A DNA stretch of 46,754 nucleotides. Origin: Priapulus caudatus. Taxonomy: Eukaryota > Priapulida > Priapulimorpha > Priapulimorphida > Priapulidae. The translations under genes were made by a program, and so were the position numbers. Positions 1 through 11,835 of the stretch are shown here, piece after piece. The notes beneath the pieces were generated by a model. It was not told the origin of the DNA. It saw only the letters and a program-made list of their open reading frames with translations, and ran no database searches. Positions within the stretch are counted from its first letter, which is position 1. The number at the start of each line of letters is the position of its first letter. The stretch is from NCBI RefSeq assembly GCF_000485595.1, contig NW_014577277.1:77761-124514 (forward strand). The letters are read 5' to 3'.

Positions 1-980
1 TCGAGCGATGGCCCTGGCGGGGCCGCAGCCTAGAAGTGCTCTTGGAGGAACCCTTGGTACGCGCAGTCTTACTCGAATTTCCTCGATTCAATCGCCATAT
101 CATTAAAATCAGGCGACGACCTACTGATATTTTTCGTTTAATTAATTAATTATTTTTATTGAAATTTTTCCCTTTTGCATATTTTTATAATTTTTCGGTT
201 ACGGATATGTATTTAGATAAAAAATAGATCGGTGTAAATCGGGAGTTTCGGGGAAAGCTGACTCGTCTCGCGACGCGGTGCGCAGACACGGCTCGCGGTT
301 CAGCGCCACGTTTTACTCTTCAACTTTCTCGCCGCTTCCTGTCTTCCGGCTGCTTCTCTTTTACGGGTGAGTCCGACCGGACGATGACGCAGCCCAGCAG
401 GCCTTAGCGCCGGCTCATCGTCCTCTTCCTTGCTCCTCCCTCCGGTACTTTTTCCTCTCGCTGACTTGTTCCCTTGCTTTGCTTTTCGTTCTCCACATTT
501 CCTCGCTCGGCTTCTTCCCTTTGCTTGCGTCGGTGGTGCCGTCGACGGCTTCCCGCTCAGTCGTACTTTCGCGGCTCGACTCTCCTACGCTTTGGCCTTC
601 TCCCTCCAATCCGGAGCGGGTACCCAACCATCGCGCGCACTGTCGCCGCATCCTGGCTTTGAAATTTTGAAACTCTGTACTGGAATCGACAAACACATGG
701 GAGAGCGGAAATAGGAATGCTGGTGTTAATGCGTCGCCACTACCAATGGGTGCCAGTTAAACACGGAAGCAATAGAAACTTGAGAATCCCGATAGCCATA
801 CTGTTGCTGAATTCACACATCTTCTGAATATTTTCTCGATGGTCACAATTTCGTCTTGATGGCTGTTTGTATACTAAACTCAAGTCAACTCAATTTCTCT
901 GCCTCTAGCATCTTAGTCAAATGTTTCGACTGTGCAAACAATCAATGGGTCTTCACAGGTGTAAAGTAAATCACATCAAA
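1..980. repeat. First copy of a ~0.95-kb duplicated block, low sequence quality
   Basis: This block matches 1818-2735 from end to end, for example the shared CTAGAAGTGCTCTTGGAG near 30 and 1848 and the shared AACAATCAATGGGT near 935 and 2695. The two copies differ mostly by one-base insertions and deletions, many next to homopolymers, rather than by substitutions. The minus strand contains a broken counterpart of the AT-hook exon found at 2113-2434. The block is either a tandem duplication or two unmerged noisy assembly pieces; the indel pattern favours the second. Confidence 0.75.
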
Positions 981-1029
981 CATTGAAAAACGAACCCCCC
1001 CCAATACAAAGCTGGCTACGGGCCTGTGT

Positions 1030-1581
1030 GGGTACAAATAACTAAAAAATATGTTATACTTTGAAACTTTAAATTAGCATTTTTGCTATGGCACTTCAAT
1101 ATTGTGCAATAGTTTTAACGTACAAATACAACCTGTCTTCATCAGCACTTATAAATTTTAACCGCTTCACGCTCGCCATTAAAACTGCCACCCTCCCCCT
1201 AAACTGCGATGTCTGCCACTTAGCCGAGTCCAGTTTGCTGCTTAGCACATACACAAGCTGCAACTTGCAAGCACCTTGCAAGCACCTCTCACACATTGTA
1301 TCAATCTTGCTTGGGAGTGTTATCATCACTAAGCGTTGCCTTATCAGCTAAATGAGTTATGCTTCTGAAGTATAACTAAGGTTCAAAATACTTATGAAAG
1401 CTAGATGTAATGATTCTTTTTGCGATCTTTTTCAAAATCGCTTATCGGAGAAAGGTATAGCATGTAAATATTTTTCGGTGATCCAGTCGGATCACCGATG
1501 TTTTATTTTTCATGATCCGGTGTTGATCCGAAGCTGAAAAAGCCGTCGGATCACCGGATCGGCGAGTTATTTTCAACCCTG
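1030..1581. repeat. Dispersed repeat, copy 1, ending in a hAT-like terminus
   Basis: This stretch recurs at 10970-11584 with many small insertions in the second copy. Both copies end with ATTTTCA(A/G)CCCTG followed by ATCTTAAT. Read on the minus strand, CAGGG(T/C)TGAAAAT is a plausible hAT-type terminal inverted repeat. No intact reading frame is visible. Confidence 0.6.
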
Positions 1582-1589
1582 ATCTTAAT

Positions 1590-1815
1590 GTAAACATGTA
1601 CATATCCGTGTCCATATGTACATGTTATTTACGTATCTACATTAAAATACACTCATTTTACACTCATTTGGTACCAGAAAATAGATAATTATCCTCGTTT
1701 CGCTCTTTTGTGGCACTTCTAACACTAACAGTATCAAAATATCTTAACTTTTTTGGTTGCAATTCACCCTAACCCTCGTTCTAACACTGCGCTTAACCGC
1801 ATGGAGCGAACATAG
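1590..1815. repeat. Dispersed repeat block A, copy 1
   Basis: The same sequence occurs at 11590-11835 and 13104-13333, each copy ending with GCTTAACCGCATGGAGCGAA. The first and third copies are nearly identical; the middle copy carries extra G and C bases throughout. The flanking sequence changes abruptly after the shared end, marking a repeat boundary. Confidence 0.8.
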
Positions 1816-1817
1816 GG

Positions 1818-2735
1818 GCTCGACGATAGCCTGGCGGGCCGCCAGGCTAGAAGTGCTCTTGGAGAACCCTGGTACGACATCTTACTCGATTTCCTCGATC
1901 ATGCCAATCATAAAATCGGCACGACCTACGATATTTTTCTGTTAATTAATATTTTTTATGATAATTTTTCCCTATTTGCATATTTTTTATAATTTTTCGG
2001 TTACGATATGTATTTAGACTAAAAGATATGATCGGTGTAAATCGGGAGTTCGGGGGAAAGCTGACTCGTCGCGACGCGAGTGCGCAGCACGGCTCGCGTT
2101 CAGCGCACGTACTCTCAAACTTTCTCGCCGGCTTCCTTCTCCGGCTGCTTCTCTTCACGGTGAGTCCCGACGAATGACGCAGCTCCAGCAGGCCCTGCGC
2201 CGCCTTCTCCTCTTCCTTCTCCTCCTCCGGTACTTTTTCCTCTCCTGACTTGTTCCCTTGCTCCTTTTCGTTCTCCCATTCCTCGCTCGGCTTCTTCCCT
2301 TTGCTTGCGTCGGTGGGTGCCTCGACGGTTCCCGGCTCAGGTCGTACCTTTCGCGGTCGACCTCTCCTACGCTTTGGCGCTTCTCCCTCCATCCGGAGCG
2401 GGTACCCAACCATCGCGCCTGTCGCCGCATCCTGCTGAAATTGAAACTCTGTACTGGAATCGACAACACAGGCGAGAGGCGGATAGGAAATGCTGGTTTT
2501 AATGGTCGCACACCTGGTGCATTAACACGGAAGCAATAGAAACTTGAGAAATCGATGCCATACTAGTGCTGAATTCACACATCTCTGAATATTTTCTCGA
2601 TGGATCCACATTTTCGTCTTGATGGCTGTTGTAACTAACTAGTCAACTCCAATTTCTCTGCTCTAGCATTTAGTCAACTGTTCGACATGTAGCAAACAAT
2701 CAATGGGTTTCACAGGTGTAAGTATACACATCAGG
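1818..2735. repeat. Second copy of the ~0.95-kb duplicated block
   Basis: This copy matches 1-980 and contains the AT-hook exon of the minus-strand gene in its more readable form (open for 155 codons on the minus strand from 2413 to 1949). It directly abuts repeat block A at 1815. Sequence beyond 2735 is unique and clean. Confidence 0.75.
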
Positions 2736-3989
2736 TGTCAGGGTAAGATAAGACAAATATAATACAACCCCTCACATAAAACCTTTACTAACATTATCTA
2801 CTACATTGTAGATAGTAACCACTGTGGGTTCATTCATATACATGTAGAGTTAGGTACCTGTAGGATGCATTTCTTCCCATTGATGGTGACAATTATGTTA
2901 TGTGATAGCTCAATGGGGTTGGATACATCTACTTCAGCAACTGTCACATTTTCTTCCTTTTGGTTCTCCACCTCATGCTGAAATATAGAAATGAATTTTC
3001 TAAGAGCACCCTTATTACACTATTTTATAATTTTATTCTCAACACACAGTTTCCTTTATGTTTCACTGACATTAAACTTTAACAAATTAGCATGTGGCAC
3101 AAACATAGAACATAATTAACGTAACATAATACAGAAAGGTGATGAATGGTTATTTTCAATATGGTTTCTTAGCAGTGTTTTCTGCACCAATAACATATTT
3201 TAATGCCTGATTATATGTATACAGTATTTACCTCGTGTGTGTGCTCGCCAGTATTGTTAGGGATCGTGTTTGACATCTGCAGGTCTCCATCTGCTGACAA
3301 TTGATTTTCCCCTGGTTCCTCATCTAAAGCATCGATATTGCCTTCAAGAATAGATGCTGCCGCTTCTTCCAGCGTCACGGCCGATACCTGTCAGTATCCA
3401 TGTTATTTCTTATGCTCCAATTCATTTGTTTACACACAGTGCCCGAAAGACATGTGAATATGACAAACAAGGAGTAAACACTATTCTTCATATTTGACTT
3501 TTGAAAGCTGCTAACAATCTATTTGACTGTGAAACCATTTTAAACGTTATGCAACTTTATGAAATGACAATTAATGACCAAAGATGGATATGAACCAATT
3601 ATTGAACAATCAAGTTTAGAAATTGCTCAGCTGCATTTGTCTGTTGACAAAATAGTTCCATGTATGTACACAACTCACAAAAGCGAGTTGTCTGAAAAAG
3701 TTGATTACTGTGTACTTGCCTCATTTTGTTGTTCTGCCATGTTGACAATTTGGTCAACAGCATCATCATTGCTTTCAGTGCAGACGAAATCAGAATGCTC
3801 ACTTGCTACTGCCGAAAGAGGTAGCTCAGAAAATCCACTGGATGACCGAGGTAAGGAAATGTCCGTAAGCTGGGTCGAGCACGTATCCTCTGGTTTGCTG
3901 GCTGCAATATAGTATACTCCAGGCTGGTCTTGTCTTGTGTAGACAACCTCTTGTCTCGTCAAAAACATCTGCTCTTCTTCCTCGGCCAT
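2113..3989 (-). CDS. Unidentified AT-hook nuclear protein, 5' part (4 exons seen)
   Basis: I do not recognise this family. Four exons join in frame on the minus strand: 3720-3989 (90 codons, start ATG at 3989), 3232-3387 (52), 2858-2977 (40) and about 2113-2434 (107 codons plus one base). Exon borders have AG acceptors, phase-0 joins and GT donors, except the first donor, which is GC (GAG|GCAAGT). A CAG acceptor lies 7 bases upstream of the ATG, so a 5' UTR exon is likely. The first three exons are acidic and Gln/Ser/Thr-rich; the third ends IIVTINGKKCILQ. The fourth starts QDAATGAMVGYPLRM and has KRRRGRPRK, an AT-hook type DNA-binding motif, followed by Lys/Glu-rich sequence. An acidic N-terminus plus AT-hook suggests a chromatin or transcription protein, possibly with zinc fingers further on. 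The 3' exons are not found, and the last exon lies in a low-quality duplicated block. Confidence 0.6.
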
Positions 3990-4511
3990 TTGAAGTCTGA
4001 AAATGTAGCATTACGCATTACGCATTATGTAGACTATAAGTACTACGTTTTGTACTGTAGTAGTGTACAATTAATATTGATAATTTAACCCTTAAAAATA
4101 TATTTAAACATAGTATTACAAGCCTAGATCATAGCCGCGACTATAGTTGGTAATGTTTTTATTATTCTCCATCAATCGAGCGAGCAAGTTAAGTAATGAA
4201 ACGCTTTAAATTCCTGTCCATGCCATTTGTGTGCGTGCATGCCTGCATGCATGTACAAGTGTATGTGCGTTGTCGCTACATCACTATGGAGACAATTTTA
4301 TGAGATGTATATTTGTATTAATTTTCTGTCATTTTTTTTTAGTTTGCATATATTGCACTGTCTACCGGCCCTGGCGGTAATCTCGGCTTCAGATCTCCAT
4401 ACCAATAATTCACCACTAATGTGGTTTGCCTTGTCTATCCTTTCATTAAGAATAAGATGGGGAATTACTTGGGAGTTGTCATGATACGGTGCATACAAAC
4501 CAGCCATTGAG
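3990..4511. other. Intergenic, upstream of the AT-hook gene
   Basis: This is probable promoter and 5' UTR territory of the minus-strand gene beginning at 3989. I see no coding exon, CpG-rich promoter or named motif. A GCATGC-rich stretch lies near 4235-4250. Confidence 0.4.
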
Positions 4512-4708
4512 GCAGATAAGGTACGTCTATGTCACCCTGACCTCTGTTTGACCTGGCTCGTTTAGCTATTTCTGACTAATATATATATATATATAACATA
4601 TAATATATATAGGGTTAGGGTTAGGGTTAGAGTTAGGGTTAGGGTTAGTCAGAAATAGCTAAACGAGCCAGGTCAAACAGAGGTCAGGGGGACATAGACC
4701 CTACGAGC
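4512..4708. mobile_element. Telomere-core palindromic MITE, 9-bp TSD
   Basis: The 197-bp element is flanked by direct repeats GCCATTGAG at 503-511 and 709-717 (window positions 4503-4511 and 4709-4717). Inverted arms at 4525-4579 and 4645-4699 are almost perfect (both read GTCTATGTC inward, then CTGACC). The centre holds an AT run followed by degenerate TTAGGG repeats at 4611-4647. The termini GCAGATAAGG and GCTCGTAGGG resemble those of 40076-40389. The 9-bp TSD is typical of Mutator-like transposons. There is no coding capacity. Confidence 0.9.
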
Positions 4709-5395
4709 GCCATTGAGCAAGTCAAATAATTATATCCTTTTGCTGTATCTATGCGCTCCATTTTTTTATTTCCTGATGGAAAGAGCTAGAACTCTTGAAA
4801 ATTCCATTCGCAAAAACTAGTAGTAGTAGTAGGTATCCTTGGCTGCGCTTGACAGTGTGGGTGGCTTGTTCGGTGCGCCATATCATGTTTGTTGATGCTC
4901 TTTCTGTGGTTGGTCCTGCTCGGCACAGAACACCACAGAACACCACAGATCAGCACAGAACACCACAGATCGGCACTTTTCTTAGCAGACAACTGATGTC
5001 TCTGTATGTTTTCAATGCCAACCACACTTCATAGCTGCAACCCTTTACCAGTCTAGTATTGCGTCTAGTATTTGTCAGCGCTAGTATTGCTGCTCTTTGG
5101 CATAACATTTTAGTCAGCTGTCCCGTCATATTGTATACCTTCTTTGATAGTGAGGCAAACACAGGTGAGGCCAAAGAACCGTCAAAATGAGTTCAGCTGG
5201 TTTCAGTTTGTTCGTTCAACCAAGTTTTAAATTTCCACTTTTCCAATGGCAATGGACTTTTTCTACTGGAAATTTGTCTAATTCTCATACAAAAGGAAAA
5301 ATTCTCTTAATTTATTATTTAGCTCATAAAATGTTCTAACACTGGTCTTCCATATAGATCTCATAATAACAAGTGGACGACATAGAATTTATTTT
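4709..5395. other. Intergenic, nothing recognised
   Basis: The stretch holds a run of CACAGAACAC-type short tandem repeats at about 4925-4970 and otherwise unique AT-rich sequence. No exon structure could be supported on either strand. Confidence 0.4.
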
Positions 5396-5443
5396 AGGAG
5401 GCAGACAACAGTAAGCCTCCGCAAATTGTTCACTGTTGCACTA

Positions 5444-6174
5444 CAGTAAAAACCCGCGTATAAGAACATAGATTTTAAGAACATGTTAGGCTAAAATTTC
5501 CCATTTAGACCTGGCCTTATTACGATAAGAACTGTTTTAAGGGCTAAGATTTTAAGTAGGTGCTAGAGTTTTCCAGGATGGCAGATGAAGACTTAAAAAG
5601 AAACAGCAGGTAAATATAAGAACGATGAGCTCAACAAGTATGCGATGGGAAGTACACAATTGCCAGTGCCAAATGCAAAATGCTGGGTCAAGCAATAACA
5701 ATGCCCAGCTACCCTGGCATTGTTAGTTGAGACAGGCAGTACTAGGCGATTATTTACATAATACAGTAAATAACGGGGCCGGCATGAAAGAAGGCGACGT
5801 CGATTAGAACGACTGCAGGCGAAATGCGGTCACAAAATTGCATATCAGAGATGAAGAACACAATTCGCCTGAAATAAAAATTGTTCGTTATATAAAAACA
5901 ATGTGCAACAATTAAACGCGTCTCCATATAACCTTATAAGCACGATGAACACTACTGTACTGGTAACACATGCATCACAGTCACTAAGGCCCGCGCGTAG
6001 CGCGGGTTTCAGCTAGTAGGATATTAAAAGTGAGAAAGCAATTAAGAACGCTATTGAAGAAGGGCCCTTTGAGTCACTAATTTTTCAGGATAAGCACCAT
6101 TTAGTATATAGACATTGTTGAGGATCTAACTTGGGAAAAATCATATGTTGACTTATACGCGGGTTTTGTACTGG
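5444..6174. mobile_element. Non-autonomous pogo/Tc1-like element inserted at TA
   Basis: Inverted termini CAGTA-AAAACCCGCGTATAAG (5444 on) and its complement ending TACTG at 6173 bound a ~730-bp element with no intact frame. The flanks rejoin in another copy of the host repeat: TTGTTCACCGTTGCACTAAA at about 12028-12047 is the unfilled version of the site, whereas here the repeat is interrupted directly after GCACTA. CAGT-type ends with a TA target fit pogo/Tigger-like elements; the duplicated TA on the right is separated by one extra G. Confidence 0.7.
5990..6016 (+). mobile_element. Helitron-type 3' terminus
   Basis: A 7-bp GC hairpin (CCCGCGC, loop GTA, GCGCGGG) at 5990-6006 is followed after six bases by CTAG at 6013-6016 and then T. 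A short GC hairpin about ten bases upstream of CTRR, inserted before T, is the hallmark 3' end of Helitron rolling-circle transposons. The 5' TC end was not located, so the extent of this copy, nested in the element at 5444-6174, is unknown. Confidence 0.6.
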
Positions 6175-9100
6175 TAATTTTGTGCTCTAGAAAGGCCTTT
6201 TTGGCCTTTTGTTCGGCAGTAATCTCGGGGCACTACGATGAGAGAGTAGAGGGTGCTAATAAGTCTTGCATTGATGCACGCAAGTTGAATGGCTTGTGGA
6301 CGTCTATGAAAGGCGATTAGATAGTAAACATCTGGTCTTGTTGTGTATTCAGTGACATTCCGTCAGGGTGGCGTAGCTGCACGGGCCGCGGCCATTGGTC
6401 TTTTTGGTTTTGAAGATGGTGTCCAGACAACTTTTGGCAAGAAGATTCGCATCATAGAGGCTGGAGGAGAGTGTTGGGAGGCAGCAGAGGCATGAGGGAG
6501 CATGGGATCTGTAGTTGATTTGAAACAAATAAAGTGTATGATTTGTGTAAGGCGCAGCTAACAGTGGTGGAGTATTTTAATGTAATTTTTGTTCGATGCT
6601 TATTAGGCCTGCCGCGGTATCGAACGCCTCTACTGTTGTGCGACCCGGACCTTGGAACTCCGCTGGTAGGATGCCAAGCTTTTATATACGCCAAAGAAAT
6701 ACGAAGTGGACTGTGACAGTGTTTATTCGAATGAATAATCAGTTAGGGGGTGGTCCGGTAAGGTCCGTAGTAGCTGGTTTTTGAACACATGCATGTTCAA
6801 GGGATGAATTTAGAACATGTACTTAGCAGGGTTGAAAATGCACTTTGTCTAAACATGGTGATCTGGGCAGGGATCACCGAATGTTAGCAGATATTGCGTA
6901 GATCCTGGCACACTTTTGGGTGGAATGCGCTGCACGAAACGCATCGACGTTATAGATTTTTATACATTGGCAATATGTTCCTGTTTTCAAGCGCGGTGAT
7001 ACGAGGTGATGAACCGAGCAGAAGAGTAGAACGAACACAAGGTCAGGGAAAGGTTAGAATTTGATTTATTTCTTTATGATCTTTCTCAGTCCTGAGTCTG
7101 AGTGCTTGCACAGACCGTTCTATGAATATGTAAATAAGGCAGTCATCGTCATGCTACGGTAATCTTATGGCAGGACGTGTGCTCGTTCAGCATCATCTTC
7201 AAGCATGTGGGGCAGGTTTAGTGGAAGATGAGGCCCTACGGTCTGTGACAGTAAAGGCCTTTCGTCTTCTGCATGCTGCTTCCACAGTGCCAACTGCATG
7301 TAGACGGATGCAGACCGAGCGCACCTTACTCAGCCAGGAGAATCAGAGAAGATTCTATCAGCGCTGCATTTAAGTTGGATCCTAATAGTCTGCTTCGTTC
7401 CAATGGAGACTTTATTCTTCATGGTTGAGGAGAAGAACCTCTCTCAAGACTCTACAGCATAGTAGTAACGGCGAAGGACGGAGCAAGGAGATTGCATCGC
7501 ACAGCAGCAAGAGTTCTTGGCTTCTTGGGTTTGCTGCTAGAATGGTCTGCCGGCCGATGTGTGCCTTGTTGGACGGCGCGACGTTCATCACTGTACGCTT
7601 TCTCTGTACAGGTAGAGATTTGAATCGGTGTCCAACTGCTTAGCGATGTACGTTGTTCAGTTTGTACCGATGCCGGGCCTTCCAAAACTGTCCTGGTGAT
7701 GGGCCCAGAGCGGGATATCATCCCCAGCAGAGCGAGCATCGCCATAGCTTGCGTTCACCCCTTCAGAGTCCTAGTGGCCGATCGATTGAGTGTCAAAATT
7801 GAGCGTGAGAGATGGTTTTGGCGACATGTTTCGAATTATGCGGGAAACCGTCTGTTCCCGGCTCACAGAGTTCACCGTGTAAAAAGAGGATAACCATGTA
7901 CCCAAGTTCGCAATGCTTTGGTCGTGTTTGCAGACTTGAATAGAACCTCTGATGTCTGCTGCTGGTCGGATGCAGGGGTTGTCTTTGCATCCAGTCAGAT
8001 GACTTGTACTGCATGCTTTCAGGTTTGGGCGCTATGTCTGCTGTTCGTTATATTTGGTGAAGCATTACGGATGTGCTGCAAATCGACTGCATTGAATGCA
8101 ACGACTTATGTCTGTGCCCCTACTCGTGCAAGATAGAGATGAGTTCGGAGAAGGACAGTTTAACAGTCTGAAGAGGAGAGTGGCACATACAGACTGAAGA
8201 GGAGCACAACGCTTGGTTTGAAGTGTGCTAGGTATGCCTTCAGATATTGGCTGCGGCCGTGTAAGTTGCTTACGCCAATTATCTCTGTGTTGTTGTTCGC
8301 ATTTTCAACTGGGTGCAGATGAAGAAACTAAGCAGGTTTGTACATCTGAGAGTATGGCTCAATGGCGGCAGCTTGCTGGTGTGGAGATCTCGGGTGCCCC
8401 CTATCGCGGCTTGTTGGAAGATAGGACGAAGACTGCATCCTGTGCAGTGCTTATCGCTGGGGCACGTCTCAGCATCTGTCTATTTAGTGGATCAATTGGG
8501 TGGTAAAACAGATATGATGTGGTCAGAGCGAAGAGTAGAATGCAGCTTGTTTGTTGGATGATGGTCTGAGGCCTGGGTTAGCCGTTTTTATAGCGTTCAG
8601 ATTCCAACAGGATGGGGTCCTGGCAGTGAGTGGCTTACGAAGTGATGGCTGTTCTTGTTTCAGGTAGAGTGGCGCGCCAGGTTCCTTACTCCAACCATTA
8701 GCAGCTGCACCGCTCGCTGGCGCAAGACGGCAAATCTTCCGCAAAATATCGTCCAGTTACTTGACAGTGGTAGTTCCGTGTGTGAACGCATTTAATGGAA
8801 TGGCCTGGCATGCCATGGTAATACGGCATCGAGCTCCTCTGCCTAGCGAGGGCACTTTCAAGAAGATACATAAACAACGACAGTGAGATATGCCATCAGA
8901 TTGCAAGTATGACGGAATAGATATTGTTGTTCGGCATGATGACTACTATGCTGTACTATCAGAACGAGGTACAGACAAGAACTTGGCAGGCGGTTGACAT
9001 TCGTTCCTCAAGTTTGAGCCGGCAGGATGCTTGACAGGCAATAGACAGAGGAGACACAACGAAGACGTCGTGGCAGGGAAGTGTGGTTGTGGTACGAATT

Positions 9101-11835
9101 GGAGGCCGTATTGTCACGCTCTTTGCAATATGCGCAGTGTAATAGCCCATTGCTTCAAGAGTCAGAAGTAGGGCTTCCTGCGTTCTGCAATGGCGTGCGC
9201 ATCTCTTGAAAGAAATACTGAGCAAGCGGGTCCACGGCGCCCGCTATTTCATGCAGGATTGCAATGGAGCCCAAGTCTCTGGCAGGTAGGCTTCTTGTAG
9301 TGTTGAGCACGAGTCGGGCTCTGTTATGATCCGCAGCATATCAGTATGTGGTACAGGTTTCTGGCGCGACCGGTTGGCAGTAGCACTTAGAAGGTAGCCT
9401 CTCTTCTGTGCGCCCACATGCATCAAGGAAGCTGGCTTCTGGTGAGCTGGGTGTTTTCATGGTCCTTTCAGCGGACGATGGTATTTGTAGAAAGTTTATG
9501 GACGCCTTGGTCAAAAGTTGTTTTTGCCGGTGAGCGCGCTTGCACTGACTTTCTGCTTGTCGCCGCCTCACAGCAAGCAAATGATGAAAGTGTGTTAAGG
9601 CACACCATGCACGATTCTCCAGAAAGAAGTCAAATGCGGACAATGCTGGTTACCAACATGTACAATGGACAGCAAGTGAGGAACAAGAATTGGGCGAATT
9701 GTGAATTAAAATAGTTTAGTTGTGAGTTTAACCATCGACACAGCAAGAAAAAAGAAATGAAACTACAGGGTATACTTGGCGGCGTAGGCAGTTAAATAAT
9801 CATTTAACGATACTATTTTGCACTGCTTGCTAGTACTTTCTGAGTGCTAATCTGATGTTAATCTCAGACACTCTCCTTTCTCATTACCGAACGGCCAGAG
9901 TGCGGTGCTCACTTTCAGTTGACACTGGAGTAGCTGCACTGTCAGGGGACACGGCACTCTCCATAAATAAAGCCACTTAAACTGAGTGAGGGAGCCATTT
10001 GCTCAGAAATGCTGCTCGTTCGTGTTGTATTGATCATAGCCTTCGCCTTTATTCACATTTTGCTGTCGGCTTTCGTTCTCCGACGATGGATCAGGTCCGG
10101 CGACCGGGTAACATAGTTCCGATCAAGGCCCCTGTTAACGCTCTGATGCCTGAGATCGTTGCGGAATAGATAACTGAACCATCTACTGACTGTCAATCTT
10201 TAGATGGAGCATCAGTCCGCGTTTAGCATGTTCTTGAAAGGACTCTAAGAGATAGAGTGGAGTGGAACAAACTACCGCAAAAACCTTGGCTTGTTCTCGC
10301 GCAATACGCTAGGAGAGAAAATTATGGTTGTTCCATATTTTTTTGGCTAAGCTAGACTGGTGTTTGGATGTAATAGTTAGTCTGATAACACGGAGTCAGG
10401 ATTCAGGTTTAGTGGCGAGCACTGTGCGTCGTCCGCTTAAGTAAAGATGGGCTCGCTAGCAGGGAAAGAGAATAAGTTTGGTTTATATTTCCGGGGGCTA
10501 CTTTCTGCACATCCTCTTTCAAGAATTTTCGGGGGCGGTACTTTTGTTATTTTTCCGGATCCATCTTTTCAGCTTGTCCAGGCTACTTTTTTTTTTCGCA
10601 GAGCTAGCAATGGTATTGTTGGTGATCACAGTCGACTAAGGAGCGCAGTATGTATTCTTTCTTGGGCAGCACGTTTTAGGGAACTAAGAAAGCGTAAAAT
10701 CGTAGAGTTCCGACTACAGGAAGTCTGTGTTAAACTATTATGGTAAATTAAGTATAAATTTGAGTACTGCTATAATAAGAAATTGTAAGTTGTTTAATGA
10801 CGTCTAGATACTTTTTTTGTTGTAGTTGTCTTATTTTTGACGAGCTAAAAATAGGACTCTAGGATCCCCTAACAGATTACGGGAGGGTAATGGTACAGAT
10901 CTGATAGTTTTTATGGCGACAACAGCCGAATGGACTGATAGCTCATTTCTTCCTGGGCTATTGGTAGTAGGTGAGGATACAAATAGACTAAAAATATGCT
11001 TATACTCGGATTGGGAAACCTTTAATTACATTTTTGCTAATGGCACTTCACATATTGTGGCAGTAGTTTTAGACGTACAGGGCTAAATAGGGGCCAACTG
11101 TCTTCATGCAGGCACTTGTAAATTTTAAGACAGCAATTCGACTGCGCGCATTAAATCGTGGACCACCCGTCCTCTAAACTGCGATGTTGCCACTTAGCCC
11201 GAGTCGCAGTTTGCTGCTTAGGCACATACACAAGCTGCAACTTGCTAAGCACCTTGCCAAGCGACTCTCACACTTGTATACAATCTTGCTTGGGAGTGTA
11301 TATCATACTAAGGCGTTGGCCGTTACCAGCTTAAATGAGTTTGAATGTCTGAGTATACTAAGTTGATAAATATTATGAAAGCTCAGAGTGTATGATTCTT
11401 TTTGCAGGATCTTTTTCCAAAATCGCTTATTCGGAGAAAGGTATAGCATGTAAAGCATATTTCCTTCGGCGTGGATTCCAGTCGCGATCACCGAGTGTTT
11501 TATTTTCATGAATTTGGTGGTTGATGCGCGAGAGCTGAAAAAGCCGTCGGTATCGGCCGGATCGGCGAGTTATTTTCAGCCCTGATCTTAATCTGTAACC
11601 ATGTACGATATCGCGCTGTCCATATGTAACATGTATTTTACGTGATCTACATTAAAATACGACTATCATTTTACACTCATTGTGGTACAGAAAATAGATA
11701 ATTATCTCGGTTTCGCTCTTTGTGGCACTTCTAACCGACTAACAGTCGATCAAAGCATATATTAGAGCTTTTTTGTTGGCAAATTTCACCCTAACCCTCG
11801 TTCTAACACTGCGCTTAACCGCATGGAGCGAACAT
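6175..11835. repeat. Indel-rich repeat region with a possible decayed hAT element
   Basis: 6175-6826 is a noisy copy of block B (compare 12048-12600), and 10970-11835 a noisy copy of 1030-1815. The middle has no usable open frame. A CAGGGTTGAAAAT end at 6827-6839 and its near complement ending at 11584 could bound a 4.76-kb hAT-like element. Around 8465-8560 interrupted frames suggest the C-terminal hAT dimerisation region (a SxxLFSGSIGG-like stretch followed by SERR and RMQ). Because single-base insertions are dense, frames cannot be trusted, and the transposase assignment is tentative. Confidence 0.35.
11590..11835. repeat. Dispersed repeat block A, copy 2 (noisy)
   Basis: The copy matches 1590-1815 and 13104-13333 but has scattered extra bases, for example in the ACATGTACATATCCGTG segment. 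It is followed by block B, as is copy 3. Confidence 0.75.

Noticed and set aside
1946-2413. Reading this frame as the C-terminal end of a retrotransposon pol
   Set aside because: The frame continues upstream through a splice acceptor in phase with the preceding exons of the AT-hook gene, which explains it better; no LTR or pol motif is present.
7793-9714. Multiple 60-100 codon frames on both strands
   Set aside because: They overlap each other in several frames, show no conserved motif and lie in the error-rich stretch.
6827-11584. Confident intact hAT transposon
   Set aside because: Ends are only 13 bp, the supposed 8-bp TSD is not exact (ACTTAG against ATCTTAAT), and frames are unreadable because of dense indels.
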